Notes under the pieces: model-generated | Seen by the model: the letters and a program-made list of their open reading frames with translations, nothing else | Database searches by the model: none | What the model was told of the DNA's origin: nothing | Assembly: GCF_037975245.1 (NCBI RefSeq) | Contig: NC_092573.1 | Location: 25,885,265-25,949,264, forward strand | Source of the DNA: Apostichopus japonicus | Taxonomy: Eukaryota; Echinodermata; Holothuroidea; Aspidochirotida; Stichopodidae | Direction of reading: 5' to 3' | Length of the DNA: 64,000 nucleotides | Program-made: the position numbers and the translations under genes | Shown here: positions 1-10,678 of the stretch, in pieces | How positions within the stretch are numbered: position 1 is the stretch's first letter | How the letters are laid out: every line of letters starts with the position of its first letter

Positions 1-1970
1 GTTGTAAAAACAGACCTATATTCGTAGGGTAGTATTCTGCCAGTTAAATTTCATCACTCTAGTAAATGTGCAGGTTAGACTACATGTACGGTAGGAAACC
101 ACTGAAGATTACTCTTAGTGTTCATGTCAGGTTAGACTACAATTATGCTAATAAGTCAAATAATGGTCGTTCATTTCAAACTTCAAAACACAGATTTAAT
201 TAACTACCCCCTTGCCCTTCCCCCTCCCCTCCCCCCAAGTAATGCATGTTCACTCACTGAGACAATTCATCGTCTCCTTCATAGCCTGGAAATAACTTTG
301 AGGGTGTAACAGCATCCAGAAAATCGCCATTTTGTGAACTAATTATTAAGCAGACTACAGGTGGGAGCTACAGTAGTTATCACTGACGACCTCTTATATT
401 TTAAAGCATAGTTTTTACTACAACGCTATTCATGATAGACTCTCTGAAATGATACTATTCAGAGCTTCACTTTTTTCCCTTCAAGTCATTCTCATGTCAA
501 TTTTTCTCAATGTTCTAACACAGCTGTTGTTATAGTGTATATTCCATCAATTAAAGTCGGTACAAGTAGACCATGTATAATATTACCATCGTTGTAAGTA
601 AACCGAAACACCTTTATAACAACCGATCAAACAGAAAAAGAAACCGAATTCTTACGAGCAAGAAAGGGAAACATTTCCAAGGCTGGAAGTCACACGTTTG
701 ATTTGATACATCAGCATAAAATGTAGAGTATTGACTAACTATGAACATTTGTAATTGAGCATGTACACATTGGTTACTAGTGCAGTTGTAACAGAATGTT
801 TGATTATAACTACAGTTTCACATCAATTGAATACAAAGTGTAATTGTTGTACACCATTGTTCAGAACAAAGTATTCGAGGGCGCTGCACTGTACTTTATC
901 ACCGTTGTCCACGGTCACACACAGAACATTAAAGGAATATTTACTGCGCCAGTTTGCTTCGGGTGTGCGGTGTATACCGTCAAACTTGTAACAGCAGCGC
1001 AGATGTAGTAACAAATATTTTACATTCGGTGTACGGATTTTGCTGTGCAAGTTTGAGCCTTACAATGGCCAAATCTTTTGATGAATTATTTAACAGACCT
1101 TGGAATTTAAGTTTGATGAGTTAGACAATAGAAATCCAAAGGTATCTCTTTAAAATATGTTGATTCTGTCTCTTCTGTAGACTCTACAATCCTAACCAGA
1201 TCAGTCAAAGTTGATTTCATCTGTCAGAGAGCATGAATGTAGGTTGGGGCTGGTTTGTGTTTTGCAGCTTTGTACAACAATACTGCATTTTGTACTTTTA
1301 ACATTAGAACAGTGCAATTAGACATGTCCTTGTCACTAGATCTACATGTCATCTAGATGCATATTCTGCAACAATTCTGCAGGCCAAAGAGGTGTATATT
1401 ATTAAGGGCAGCTGCAATCTGTCTACCTTTCTAACTTACCTTTTGCATAATTTACTAGGTGAAGGTGAAAGTGAAGATGAACTACTAGTTTTTATACAAA
1501 ATTAAGCCCTTAATGGAATGGAGGATGAAAGCTGCCTTTTATTGGTTTCCTGAAAGGGAAAAATATTGTGTCACTTTTACCGACCTTGCAAAATTGTGCT
1601 GGGGACCACGGATTGCAAAGTCGGCAATGACTACGACGTGGATGGCAAAGTCGGTAATTACTAATTTCGGTTAGATTCCTCCAACATGGCAGCATACAGA
1701 AACCGAAACGTTGTACTCGAAGCCCAAGCAAATTAATCAGGTCACACATCCGGAATCAATGCATGCCGAGTTCTTCAATATCGCACTCAATCCTTTTCGG
1801 GGAACATTTCATGCAGTACAGTAGTTTTGAGTAATAGAATTTGTCAATGCATTCAATTAAATAGGACATCTTTTCCCGATTTCTGAAAAATAATTCTGTT
1901 GCAGTCAGGAATGTTTGATATGGTATTTGTGGTGGATCTGGAAGGATATCGTGATGGGGGATGACCCGCA
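1..1970. other. Intergenic sequence, no supported gene
   Basis: AT-rich unique-looking sequence with short CT-rich and C-rich tracts (about 205-237). Open frames at 755-1050 and 1510-1980 are under 80 codons, overlap on both strands and match nothing I recognise. A possible short exon at 1097-1140 (AG before, GT after) is open but has no recognisable partner exon. I see no RNA gene and no long repeat here. Confidence 0.5.
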
Positions 1971-1974
1971 GGAG

Positions 1975-2181
1975 GGTCAAGGGGGTTGAAGGGGGTGCAG
2001 TGTTAACACAATACTTCAGTTATTAGGCTAGGTACAGGTAGATGGGAAGGTGCAGGAGAGTCAAGGGGGTGCAGTGTTAAAACAATGCTTCAGTAAATCA
2101 GGCTAGGTAGATGGGGGGGGGGGCAGTGTTGAAACAATACTTCAGTTATCAGGCTCAAGTAGAGGTAGATGGGAAGGTGTA
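1975..2181. repeat. Short irregular G-rich tandem repeat, three units
   Basis: Three partial copies of a unit built around GCAGTGTTAA, ACTTCAGTTAT and TAGATGGGAAGG. The GCAGTGTT motif recurs at 1997, 2071 and 2123, so the spacing is irregular (74 and 52 bases). The third copy carries a 12-base G run. This is a local duplication with slippage, not coding. Confidence 0.6.
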
Positions 2182-2607
2182 ATAATGGAGACCAGACAGG
2201 TGAAGTATCTTCGCTTATAGATACCCAAAATCAGGGAGTTTTGGAGTAATTCAATGTACAGTAATCAGTTTAAAAGTTAGTAAGTTTTTTTCATTCTATA
2301 CAACACAAACAGTATATACTGTAACTGCATTGTTTTTTAAAGTTTATACTAAAATGAATACAAATTTGATAAATATTCTGTCACTTAGTATACAAAAAAC
2401 CCTCTAATTCAAAGTAGTTAATATTTAACAGTCTACATCCTTCCTTTTTCAAATCCTGTAGACTAGCCAACCCAAATGCTCTTCCATGAGAGACAAATGT
2501 TGCTGAACAGACACGGAAAGAAGTTTGCATCTACAGTAGTTTCCTGTATTTTTTTTTACCCTTCGAAAGGAAGTGGAAAATGTAGATCATCATCGAAGGT
2601 TTGACGC

Positions 2608-2615
2608 ATTCTAGT
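2608..2615. repeat. Left target-site duplication of the hAT-type element
   Basis: ATTCTAGT directly precedes the CAGTGGCGG terminus and matches the right flank 4544-4551 in 8 of 8 positions, as expected from hAT transposition. Confidence 0.8.
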
Positions 2616-2692
2616 CAGTGGCGGAGATTTCTTGTCAGAGGTGGGGGGTTGCTGGCCATTGATGAAATAAAAAGTCATAACTGCTGGCTCAC

Positions 2693-2790
2693 TATCTAAG
2701 TGGAGCGCCACCATAAGTTGGCGCGAAGTGCACAAGAATTTTTTGGCAAATATTGCCTCCCAGATTGCAGTAAATGGCACTGCCCAGGCC
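2693..2790. repeat. 97-base module, copy A
   Basis: Begins TATCTAAGTGGAGCGCCACC and ends near GGCACTGCCCAGGCC. It shares order and most bases with 2856-2953 and 3457-3552. Common words are GGAGCGC(C/G)ACCAT, TTGGCGCG or TTCGCGCG, and CCCAGAT. The GGAGCGC...GCGC core is partly palindromic. Confidence 0.7.
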
Positions 2791-2855
2791 TTGAAAAGCT
2801 GCATTTAACCAGTGGCGTATGCAGGATTTTCTAACCCAGGGGGGGGGCATATTAC

Positions 2856-2953
2856 TATCTAAGCGGAGCGCCACCATTGGTTGGCGCGCAGCGTACAAGC
2901 AAATTTGTGGTTTTGGTACCCCCAGATCACTGGAAATGGCACTTCTCGGGCTT
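2856..2953. repeat. 97-base module, copy B, preceded by a hAT-like terminus
   Basis: Second copy (TATCTAAGCGGAGCGCCACC...). Just before it, at 2810-2826, the sequence CAGTGGCGTATGCAGGA followed by a G run looks like another hAT-type terminus. This suggests the segment arrived as a separate insertion or an internal duplication. No matching right end was found. Confidence 0.6.
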
Positions 2954-3400
2954 GAAACTGACCAACCATATACACTTTTGCCTGAGAACCAAGTTTTTTC
3001 CAAATACTTTTTTTCTCATCTATAACTTCGTCACCAGTCACACATCATGTTCGACTTCATCACATATCCTGTGGATTGTTGCTTTTGTAGGTGATTCTTC
3101 ATCGCGGCCCACAATATCCGTCAGCCCCACTGTTCAGAATTTGAAAATTCACAATTCTCGTGAATAAATTCACTTCAAAACATACCCATAATGTTGCACA
3201 AAATATCATCTATGGACAACCGATATAGAAAAACCTCCTTCAAACCCTAACAGACGGGTCAAAATTGCACGAGTATGATGAAGAATGATGGTTAGGGAAT
3301 TTTCGAAAATTCAGACGACTACTAAAAAATTTCTTTGAAGGAAATAAAAATATACCAGATATTTCCGAAACCGAACACTACACACATCGACAGTTTTGAG

Positions 3401-3963
3401 CATGGGCGCAGATCAGTCTTGGATAATGGTGGGGACGCGTGTCTGTTCTATGACACTATCTATGCGGAGCGCGACCATGGGTTCGCGCGTAGCGCACGAT
3501 TTTTTTGGGCAAATATACCTCCCAGATCGCCGGAAATAACACTTCCCAGACCTACTGATGCTCCTACTGTAAACCTCCTTAAGTTTTAGATCTCATGGCT
3601 TAGAAATTTAGTTTGGTGAAATACATGGGCGTCTGCAGAAAGAAAATCAGGGGACAAATAATCCAAGTAGACTTTTGTATATACGATGGGTGTGGGGTCC
3701 TCTCCCAGAAAACAAATATAGACTGCCGCAAATGCGATTTCCGTCCTATATTTAACAACTGTGGATAAAATACAATAAAATGAGAACTGCTGCATGTCAT
3801 TTACACAATGCTGGATCAAACTGCGCCAAAGTTCAATACAGGGGAACTTGAAATGCAGCTATTGGTCAAGACAAATTGGTGGGGACACAGTATATCATGT
3901 CCCCACTACTGAAAAAGTTGGTGGGGACGCGTCCCGCTGTCCTCACCAGGATCTGCGCCCATG
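3401..3963. mobile_element. Nested MITE with 14-bp terminal inverted repeats
   Basis: The ends are CATGGGCGCAGATC (3401-3414) and its exact complement GATCTGCGCCCATG (3950-3963), a perfect 14-bp inverted repeat 563 bases end to end. The flanks GTTTTGAG (3393-3400) and GTTTGGAG (3964-3971) match at 7 of 8 bases, consistent with an aged 8-bp target-site duplication. It contains copy C of the 97-base module (3457-3552) and two GGTGGGGAC blocks near 3429 and 3920. No coding capacity. Most likely a hAT-like MITE inserted in the larger element. Confidence 0.65.
3457..3552. repeat. 97-base module, copy C
   Basis: Third copy of the module seen at 2693 and 2856, here inside the nested MITE. It begins TATCTATGCGGAGCGCGACC and ends CACTTCCCAGACCT. 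The open frame 3335-3589 spans it and is probably a repeat artefact. Confidence 0.65.
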
Positions 3964-4054
3964 GTTTGGAGGCTGTTTATCGCGGAACACCATTTTCATG
4001 CTCACTGATATGATGTGATATCTGCTGTTTGCTTTACAAATTCGAATAATTTTG

Positions 4055-4155
4055 TCACTGTTCCTCTTTCTCTTCCCGTTTTCTTGCCGTATTTTCTACT
4101 CCATCCTTTTCTCCTTTTCTCTCTTTCTTCTTTTTCTTTTCCTTCCTTCACCTCG
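4055..4155. repeat. Pyrimidine tract
   Basis: About 100 bases of nearly pure C/T on the + strand (TTCCTCTTTCTCTTCCC and similar), inside the right half of the hAT-type composite. Low-complexity sequence. The minus-strand frame over it reads as a charged K/E/R-rich peptide, which is a compositional artefact. Confidence 0.6.
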
Positions 4156-4543
4156 TTGAAGTTGGCAAGTGTATACAGTGCCAAAGCTATTCAACAGCAA
4201 CAAAACGTTATTTTGTGTATGTCTGTTGTGGGCTGAAGTTAGCGCTATGAGCTACAAGTTCCAATGCGCAAGGTGGGGGAAAGGGGCTAGAAATGTGTGG
4301 ATCAATTCTAACTCGGTTTTCGGTCGTTAATTGTTGATGTAGCCTACCAGGTAAAAGGTTGAAATGACTTTAACAATTTCAAGTTTAATAATTTGATTTA
4401 TTACGCCATTTGGAGCACATAACATAGGCTATAACAGAACATTACTGGCAAAAACTAGGGGGGGTTGATTGTGTGGGCCAACCCCCCTCTTCAAAAAGTG
4501 GGGGGGTTAAAACCCCCCAACCCCCCCTGTTTCTCCGCCACTG

Positions 4544-4551
4544 ATTCTAGT
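4544..4551. repeat. Right target-site duplication of the hAT-type element
   Basis: ATTCTAGT directly follows the CCGCCACTG terminus and is identical to 2608-2615. A perfect duplication suggests the insertion is not very old, or that this flank has been spared mutation. Confidence 0.8.
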
Positions 4552-5095
4552 ACTGACTCTGAGTGATCTGACATGTATGATAGACCAGTCAAATTATGGT
4601 TTGAAGAAATATGATTTCAAACGCTTCTAGCAATGACACAACCACATCTAAAGTATTCACTTCTGTAATAAGAGAAAATGCATACATGACACCTGACATT
4701 ATTAACAACTAATGGCTTGACTAGCGACCTGTGCTCATTACCTATGTACAGCCTTCTTCTGCCTTTTGTGTAATATTATCACACGGCAAGGAAATTGATG
4801 AAAAGATGTCCTCTGAGGTAAGATCTCATCTCCATGCCTCCTACAACAATGACATTTGATTCTCGGTGGAATAAAATCAATAGTTGCAAATTCTTCTTGT
4901 TAATTTTAATGAGGGAAAAATGAAGCTGCATCTTGTCTTACTAGATGTTTTGTAATATAATCCTGCCTTATGTAACTGTTGTACAATCAAGTATGGACAG
5001 AGTTCAACTAAGGCAATAATTTACAGAGGTGTCCATAGTTTATTCCTTGCCAGGGGGGGGGGGGGCTGGGGGGTTGGGCATGGGCACAAAAGGAA
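4552..5095. other. Intergenic; one weak exon-like segment
   Basis: Mostly AT-rich with a G run at about 5054. The segment 4752-4817 is open for 22 codons between an AG and a GTAAGA. It contains the peptide FCVILSHG, which resembles the caspase segment around the catalytic histidine; see the findings. No further exon of such a gene was found, so it is not called as a gene. Confidence 0.3.
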
Positions 5096-5099
5096 TCTA

Positions 5100-5420
5100 T
5101 GTGATGGTGATGTCGATTTATGTGACATCTGCAAAAGTACACCGTGGACTCACTTCATACTTGGTACAGTATGTGGATCTGTCTTATTGAGTACAATGAT
5201 CCTATTCTTTTCTGTGAACTTCAAAGGTTTATTGAGGTCAGCATTGGTCAAAGTCAGAAAACTTTGTTAACACGATAACTCAAAAAGTACATGTTTGTTG
5301 TACTTCGTATTTGGTGTATAGATCCAGCTTGGTGCGTATAAGAACCATACTGAAATTGATAGGGGTCAAAGGTCCCTTGAGGTCAACATGTGTTTATGTC
5401 TGAAATCCTAAATTTAAAGC
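5100..5420. repeat. Old dispersed repeat containing GGTCAAAGGTC
   Basis: Contains the phrases AACACGATAACTCAAAAAGTA, TTTGGTGTATAGATCC and GGGGTCAAAGGTCCCTTGAGG. Their spacing and order resemble the repeats at 61590-62030 and 63790-64000. By memory of similar marine-invertebrate repeats this looks like an ancient high-copy element. No coding sequence. Confidence 0.4.
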
Positions 5421-6249
5421 TACAATTAATCTGTGAGTTCTCCAATGCTATAAGTTTCTTTAATGAACATAGTTTGATCAACTTCAGTTCAGTTTAGTTT
5501 GTGAAGGGGAAATGAAATCTTTTATAGTCGGTGATTTACAGTAGGCACACTCAAGTGGCTCTGATCAATTTTCACACTCTGATTGTCAAGTGGTCAACAG
5601 GTTTTCAAGTTTTGGTTATCTCAAATGGTCTCAAATTGGCCTGTGGCAATAAGTTGTGAAAATATTTCACAGTGAATAAACAATGTCATGTATTAACTCT
5701 CATTCATTAGTAACAATTAAGACAGGGATGGTTGGTGGCAGAGCTGATTTGCTAGCTCAGAAATAAAATGTCCAAATTGCTCATATATGTAGAACATCTT
5801 TATGTCTATATGTCACATAGGAAGACTTTTCTTTCTGGATATTGAAACATTTTTGGAATATAAAATTCTATATATTGTAAAATCCTTACCAGTGAATGAA
5901 ATGGTTGATGACCACTTGTAAGTGAGTGCTACAAATAAGAGCTGGAAATCTCTGATCTTTTCTGGTTCTCACTTAATTCTTGGACAAATTTGACTGATTT
6001 TGCTTTAATTTAGCCAGATAGTTAAAAGTGAAAATTTTGAGAAAATTATATGTTAAGGAATTACAAATCCTTCAGGCTTTCTGGTTATTAAACATACTCT
6101 ACAGTAGCCGTACTGGTTCTTATACTGTACATGTACAAACACTGCTGTACAACAGTTGTACTTATATAGAAATTTTGACTATTTTGCAGTGTAAGCACTT
6201 TCTTGTGCTATACGGAATGAATTATTCTCTGCAACTGTATATGGTATGC

Positions 6250-6330
6250 ATCTGTTATAATAATAATAATACAGTTCTGATATAGCGCATAAATATTAAA
6301 ACAACTCAATGTGCTGAAAATGTAAGAGAA
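6250..6330 (-). mobile_element. LINE-like 3' tail, minus orientation
   Basis: Read on the minus strand, the segment has CACATTGAGTTG, then ATGCGCTATATCAGAACTG, then a (TTA)n tract. A GCGCTATAT-type motif followed by a trinucleotide tail is typical of the 3' end of CR1/L2-type non-LTR elements in many animals. Only the tail remains and no reverse transcriptase frame lies next to it. Confidence 0.4.
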
Positions 6331-6828
6331 AAAGAAAAAGTAACTACAGTTGAAAAGCAGGTCATATTGTTAGATCCAAAGGCGGGAAGCGTTGAAGACA
6401 CGTGTCAGAGTTCTAGGAGAATAATAATATAAAGATATCATGTTTCATTGAAGGAAATCTTCCATCAAAGGTATTCTCAGGAAAGATGCTTTCTTATGGT
6501 AGGTTTTAATGACATTCAATGTAGATCTTAGGTTTTGCCCACTGTTACTTCATTGTCTCATCAGACGAGTAAAATAAGCATTATTCCATTTGCATTGTGT
6601 GCAAAATAACTTGTACATAAAATTATATAAATTAATTAACAAAAAACTGTGCTGCAGATCATGTATTGATCTGTTTTTTGTATTCAGGTTTAGGAAGCAT
6701 TAGATATCATTACTCCATCGTACAGTACTTATAATAATCAGCAGTTACTTTTACGATGCTTAAGCGACTACAAATGTGCAGAGAAACCCGTAAGGGCTTA
6801 TGGATTACAAGATTTACTTCGTTCCCCG

Positions 6829-7397
6829 CTTACCTGTCTCCCCACAACATTAGCACCGCATTCTACCGTGTCTAGTATGCCCTGGTAATCGAACAAGTAA
6901 CGAAAGTACATGAAAACAATCATAACATCTTAGAAGAAGTATAACAGATAAAAACATGTACACAAAGATGAGGAACCGCCTATTCGCGATACTGTGAAAT
7001 AGGCGGTTCGAACGAAGTAGTTTCGCGGAACTACTACCTGAGAAAATAACGTTACGCTATTAAAAAACGAACACATGGGCGTGAGTTGCACACTAAAAAC
7101 AGCCCCCAAACTCCCTTCCCTATAAGAAAGGATACTTATCAGGCTGTAATAGGCTGTTGAAATGCTTAGAAATCCAATAGGATGTAAAGAAGGTAATAAT
7201 CCAATGTAATCCGGGCAGTTTTCGAAAGATTTGAATCCACTACGAAAACGCATGAGTAAACACTTTGGATGGTAGAATGAGAAGGGAGGGCATTGACCGG
7301 ATAGGGCCGGTCACTGAGGGTGCACAGTGTTAAAAGATTACCAGGGCATACTAGACACGGTAGAATGCGGTGCTAATGTTGTGGGGAGACAGGTAAG
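6829..7397. mobile_element. Element bounded by a 62-bp perfect inverted repeat
   Basis: Bases 6829-6890 are the exact reverse complement of 7336-7397 (62 of 62), separated by 445 bases. Outside the perfect part the arms stay alike for some 16-17 bases (ATTTAC, six varied bases, CCCC), so the true ends may lie near 6812 and 7413. No clear target-site duplication was found. Inside is a 12-bp perfect hairpin (6973-6984 with 6998-7009) followed by a GTAGTT/AACTAC stem. The 107-codon minus-strand frame at 6930-7253 matches no family I know. It is probably a MITE or snap-back DNA element; a recent inverted duplication is the alternative. Confidence 0.6.
6973..7009. repeat. Perfect 12-bp hairpin inside the inverted-repeat element
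   Basis: GAACCGCCTATT and AATAGGCGGTTC flank a 13-base loop (6985-6997). The stem is GC-rich compared with its surroundings, and a TTCGAA palindrome follows immediately. Confidence 0.7.
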
Positions 7398-7544
7398 GGG
7401 GTCACTCGTAAATATATAAACCAGTAAGTTTTATAATTTACATGTCAGGTGGCTTCTAATTCAACATTTTAACTCAAACTTGGAATCTTTCGATTTAGAA
7501 AGTCATTTCAGATGGGAAATCCGTAGATTGCTCTTGGATGAAAA

Positions 7545-7655
7545 ACCCACCTTCCTATGACTCGGCTGGGTATCGAACCTGGAACCTCCCAATTGCTAAG
7601 CCTCATTGCTTCAAATGCCACTGACTTTATCCACTCAGCCACAGCACCCGGTGTA
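7545..7655 (-). mobile_element. tRNA-derived SINE head (pseudo-tRNA)
   Basis: On the minus strand a perfect pol III A box TGGCTGAGTGG (7631-7641) is followed 51 bases later by a B box GGTTCGATACC (7569-7579). The spacing and the extra arm recall Leu/Ser tRNAs. However, the acceptor stem does not pair and the T arm pairs only partly, so this is not a working tRNA gene. A SINE head or tRNA pseudogene fits best. The body of the element would run toward lower coordinates. Confidence 0.55.
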
Positions 7656-7659
7656 TTGA

Positions 7660-9670
7660 TAATATCACAAAGAAAAATGAGCAACAAGGGGCTAATTTAT
7701 AAACCAAAACTGTTAAATAGATATATGAAAACTTAAACATCTTGCATCATGGACAAAGTTTGGAGGACATAATTAAATGTGTGTTGTTTATACTGCTTGT
7801 TGTATTTACTCCAAACACTCCCTTTACCTGTCTCCAGTTTACTGCTAACATTGTTGCACTGCGCCCTCATTACTAGTACATCCAAGACTCTGTCCACTCA
7901 CTCCTCCCTTTCATAAGTATCCTGAAAGTAAATATAAGAATGCCTTACAGGTAAAAGAGGAACAATTATTGTTGCAGTGTGATGACATTAGTGACCAACT
8001 ATCTAGCATATTTGGGGCAACATTGATGACTGGATATATTCTTCATTGGTTGGGAGATCATTTATGCAAATAGGAACATGTGCCAAAACATACTCAAAAC
8101 ATGCCGTCATGCTCATGATTATAACAAATAAGCTTGCACATGTTAACGTTACTGTAGCCTCGCTTAGTTGGTGAAAGTTTCTGAACATATGGTGGATTAT
8201 ACTGAATGCCTAGTGCATGATTACTTTGCCTACGAAAAAGAATCTTTATGGAAGAGAACAATAGGAAAGATGTGAATACAACTTTCAATACAAGCTTTGT
8301 CATTTCGTCATGCATTGGCGAGTTCTAGTATACATGTAGTCAATGCAAGTTCAGTATATATAGTACAGTATATTGTATAGGCTCAGCGTATGCATGATTC
8401 AGCTACATCTAGTAGTATAGTACCAATGTACGTATTACAAGAGAAAAGGAGGCTTTGTTATTGTCCGATATCTAGAGATGATTTCATTGGTCGAGTTTAA
8501 AATATGAATGAGAAAGGTGTGCTTTGCATGCATAATTGTTTGGGTGACCAAAACTGTCAATTTTTATGACAAGGCTAATTACTCTTTAATTAGGGTTTGG
8601 CAAGTAAAAATTCTATCACAGTAATTTCTCTTTCATCATTCACACGTTGCTTATATGTACTGTAAGTGACAAAAGCATGCTAAAAATTCCAGACAAATGC
8701 AATCAATATTGACATTTAAAAGACAAAAGTTATTGACTGAACCATGCATAACCCAATATCTGTATAGCCCCACCACTATATGTTGAACTCTTTTTACATT
8801 GACCAATATCTTTCAGAGTGCCCTTGATTGTATGAATGTAACTTATACAAATAATGACCAGTTTTGTACTTGATAACACCTACACTTCCTGCAACGTTCG
8901 GTATTTCAAAAGTATCTCATTTTTTTATTAGATTATAGATTAGGCATTATTTTTTTTCTTTCTATTGATGAAGTTGTCTAGAAAGATTACTAAGGCAACC
9001 AAGAAACATGAATTCCTACAGAGCTGATTTATCTTGAAAACTGTCCTCAAATGGAAATCCAACAGGTTTTAATTTACATCTGTGCAAAGTTAATAAACAT
9101 AACATAATTTACCAATATTCTTTATCATTTGCTTTCTCGAAGATAGTCACATGACTCATGGAATGGATATACTGAACTTAAAATATATTTTAAATTAATT
9201 TTAATAACATATAGCAGAAAATCTCTTTTAACATAGCACAAGTAAAAGTTAACTTACTAAATATCCTGGGAGTTACCTCTGACTATATTTTAAGTTTGCC
9301 CACTCCAGCACAACAAGTTTTATTGTCAAGTAAAACTGATCCAACAGTATGATTGATTTGGTAAGTGTACAACAGGTAGCAGTTTGATGGCCAAACAAAG
9401 TAAATAGTACTTATTTAATCAGTAATCACAGAGTAGCACAAATGACCACATTTTATGAATAACGTACAGAGTACCTCATGACAATATCTAACTAGTAAAA
9501 GTGTCCATTTGAGGTATCATAGCAATGTATAGTACTTTCTCTATTTCTTGCTTGACTTGAAATTCACACATTGGAATTAGGACAACCCCTTCCCCCCCCC
9601 AAAAAAAAAAATTAAATAAAGAAAGAATGCTCTCAAAATCCCACTGGTCTGAAGAAGGAAATAAAAAAAA
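7660..9670. other. Intergenic, no feature seen
   Basis: AT-rich sequence with many TACTGTA, TACATGTA and ATATAT words. Open frames (8003-8315, 9488-9751) are short and unsupported. Nothing recognisable on either strand. Confidence 0.5.
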
Positions 9671-9674
9671 GTAT

Positions 9675-9855
9675 CCCTTCAGTAGCCTCTCCACTGATAA
9701 CTTTACTGGCCCGATGTGACACCTTGAGCTTGAGACCTGGAGACAGTACAAACCTGTAATCTACCCCCTTCAGTAGCCCCTCTGCCGATACTTTTACCAC
9801 TAATGTGACACCTTGAGCTTGAGACCTGGAGAAAGAACAAACCTGTAATCTATAC
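9675..9855. repeat. 91-base tandem duplication
   Basis: Two direct copies start at about 9675 and 9766. They share CCCTTCAGTAGCC, GTGACACCTTGAGCTTGAG and ACAAACCTGTAATCTA. A 14-base C run follows at about 9863. The minus-strand frame 9633-9884 repeats GVDYRF/GWEYRL-like peptides only because of this duplication. Confidence 0.7.
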
Positions 9856-10376
9856 TCCCATCCCCCCCCCCCCCCAATTTCCATGACAAGGTACTATCCA
9901 CTGAGGTGGTGTTTTTCTGTCCAATTGTCTCCAGTTAATTCCAGGAATAGTCAGTACAGTAGTCAATGTAAGATTAATTGAATTAACGATGCCAACAACA
10001 GGAATCATGAAGTCATGACCCTACTACATCCTGCACTGCATCCCACTCCTGCCCAGTTATAATCCCTTCAGGTAGGCAGGCATTGCCATGTACTGTTCCA
10101 CTGTACACCTCAATGATATCATACACTGCTATTAATGGTAATCCTGTTTAATAGCTGTGCACAGTGGTTGACCAAATTGGATTACCTGAGAGACACAAAA
10201 TGTCTTTCCTGTTAGAGGAGAGGTCAAAAAATGTCATTGGTGATCTCGAGTTGGAAGGGAAGCAGGCAGGCTTTTAGTGGGCGTGCACAATTGGTTTGTT
10301 GCAGACAGCAGTAATATCAACAGTTTACTTGCTGTTTGGTATATAGTGAGTCAGTTATGTACTAGTTTCTGTCCTG

Positions 10377-10383
10377 TATATAA
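10377..10383 (+). promoter_or_regulatory. Possible TATA box for TNFAIP8-family exon 1a
   Basis: TATATAA lies about 300 bases upstream of the exon 1a start codon. A start site 25-30 bases downstream (about 10405-10412) would give a 5' UTR near 270 bases. TATATAA words are frequent in this AT-rich DNA, so this is only a candidate. Confidence 0.2.
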
Positions 10384-10678
10384 TACATGCATGGAGTCAC
10401 TCTCTACAAGTTAAACATTTGTGTGTAGTAGTAGCAGTATAAGCACAGAATCCCACAAGGGTAGGGTGTGAAAAGCTATCCAGGTAATGTCAGTTATTTA
10501 TATATTTATTTATCTGTCCCTACTGTGATTTTTGAGACTATTTCACAATACAAGAGAACAACCTGTGACTTCTGGAGTGTTTCACTATTAAGGAACAAAA
10601 GGTTTTCTGGAATGTGAAGCTATTTTGCTGGATTTCTACGTGAAAGCTAGCACTGAAAGGCTATTGTTATTAATCACA

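Larger units (their letters stand above)
2616..4543. mobile_element. Composite non-autonomous hAT-type DNA transposon
   Basis: The left end reads CAGTGGCGGAGA and the right end is its exact reverse complement TCTCCGCCACTG (4532-4543), giving 12-bp terminal inverted repeats. Both ends are flanked by the same 8-mer ATTCTAGT (2608-2615 and 4544-4551), a perfect 8-bp target-site duplication. CAGTGGC-type ends plus an 8-bp duplication are the hallmark of the hAT superfamily. Both ends continue into G-rich/C-rich sequence, and a 9-bp stem GGGGGGTTG/CAACCCCCC sits near the right end (4459-4487). No transposase frame is present in its 1928 bases, so it is non-autonomous. A smaller MITE (3401-3963) and three copies of a 97-base module lie inside. 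Strand cannot be assigned without a coding region. Confidence 0.8.

Noticed and set aside
1064-1140. Possible first exon (MAKSFDELFNRPWNLSLMS) or internal exon 1097-1140
   Set aside because: The ATG frame stops after 19 codons. The alternative internal exon is open with AG/GT borders but too short and without a recognisable partner.
6930-7253. 107-codon minus-strand frame inside the inverted-repeat element
   Set aside because: Crosses the internal hairpin and matches no transposase family I know; likely chance.
7545-7655. Functional tRNA-Leu or tRNA-Ser gene on the minus strand
   Set aside because: A and B boxes are good, but the acceptor stem does not pair and the T stem pairs only partly, so a SINE head or pseudogene fits better.
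9590-9612. C and A homopolymer runs, and others near 9863, 33616, 38160, 39563 and 59562, as regulatory signals
   Set aside because: Simple homopolymer runs common across the window; no context supports a function.
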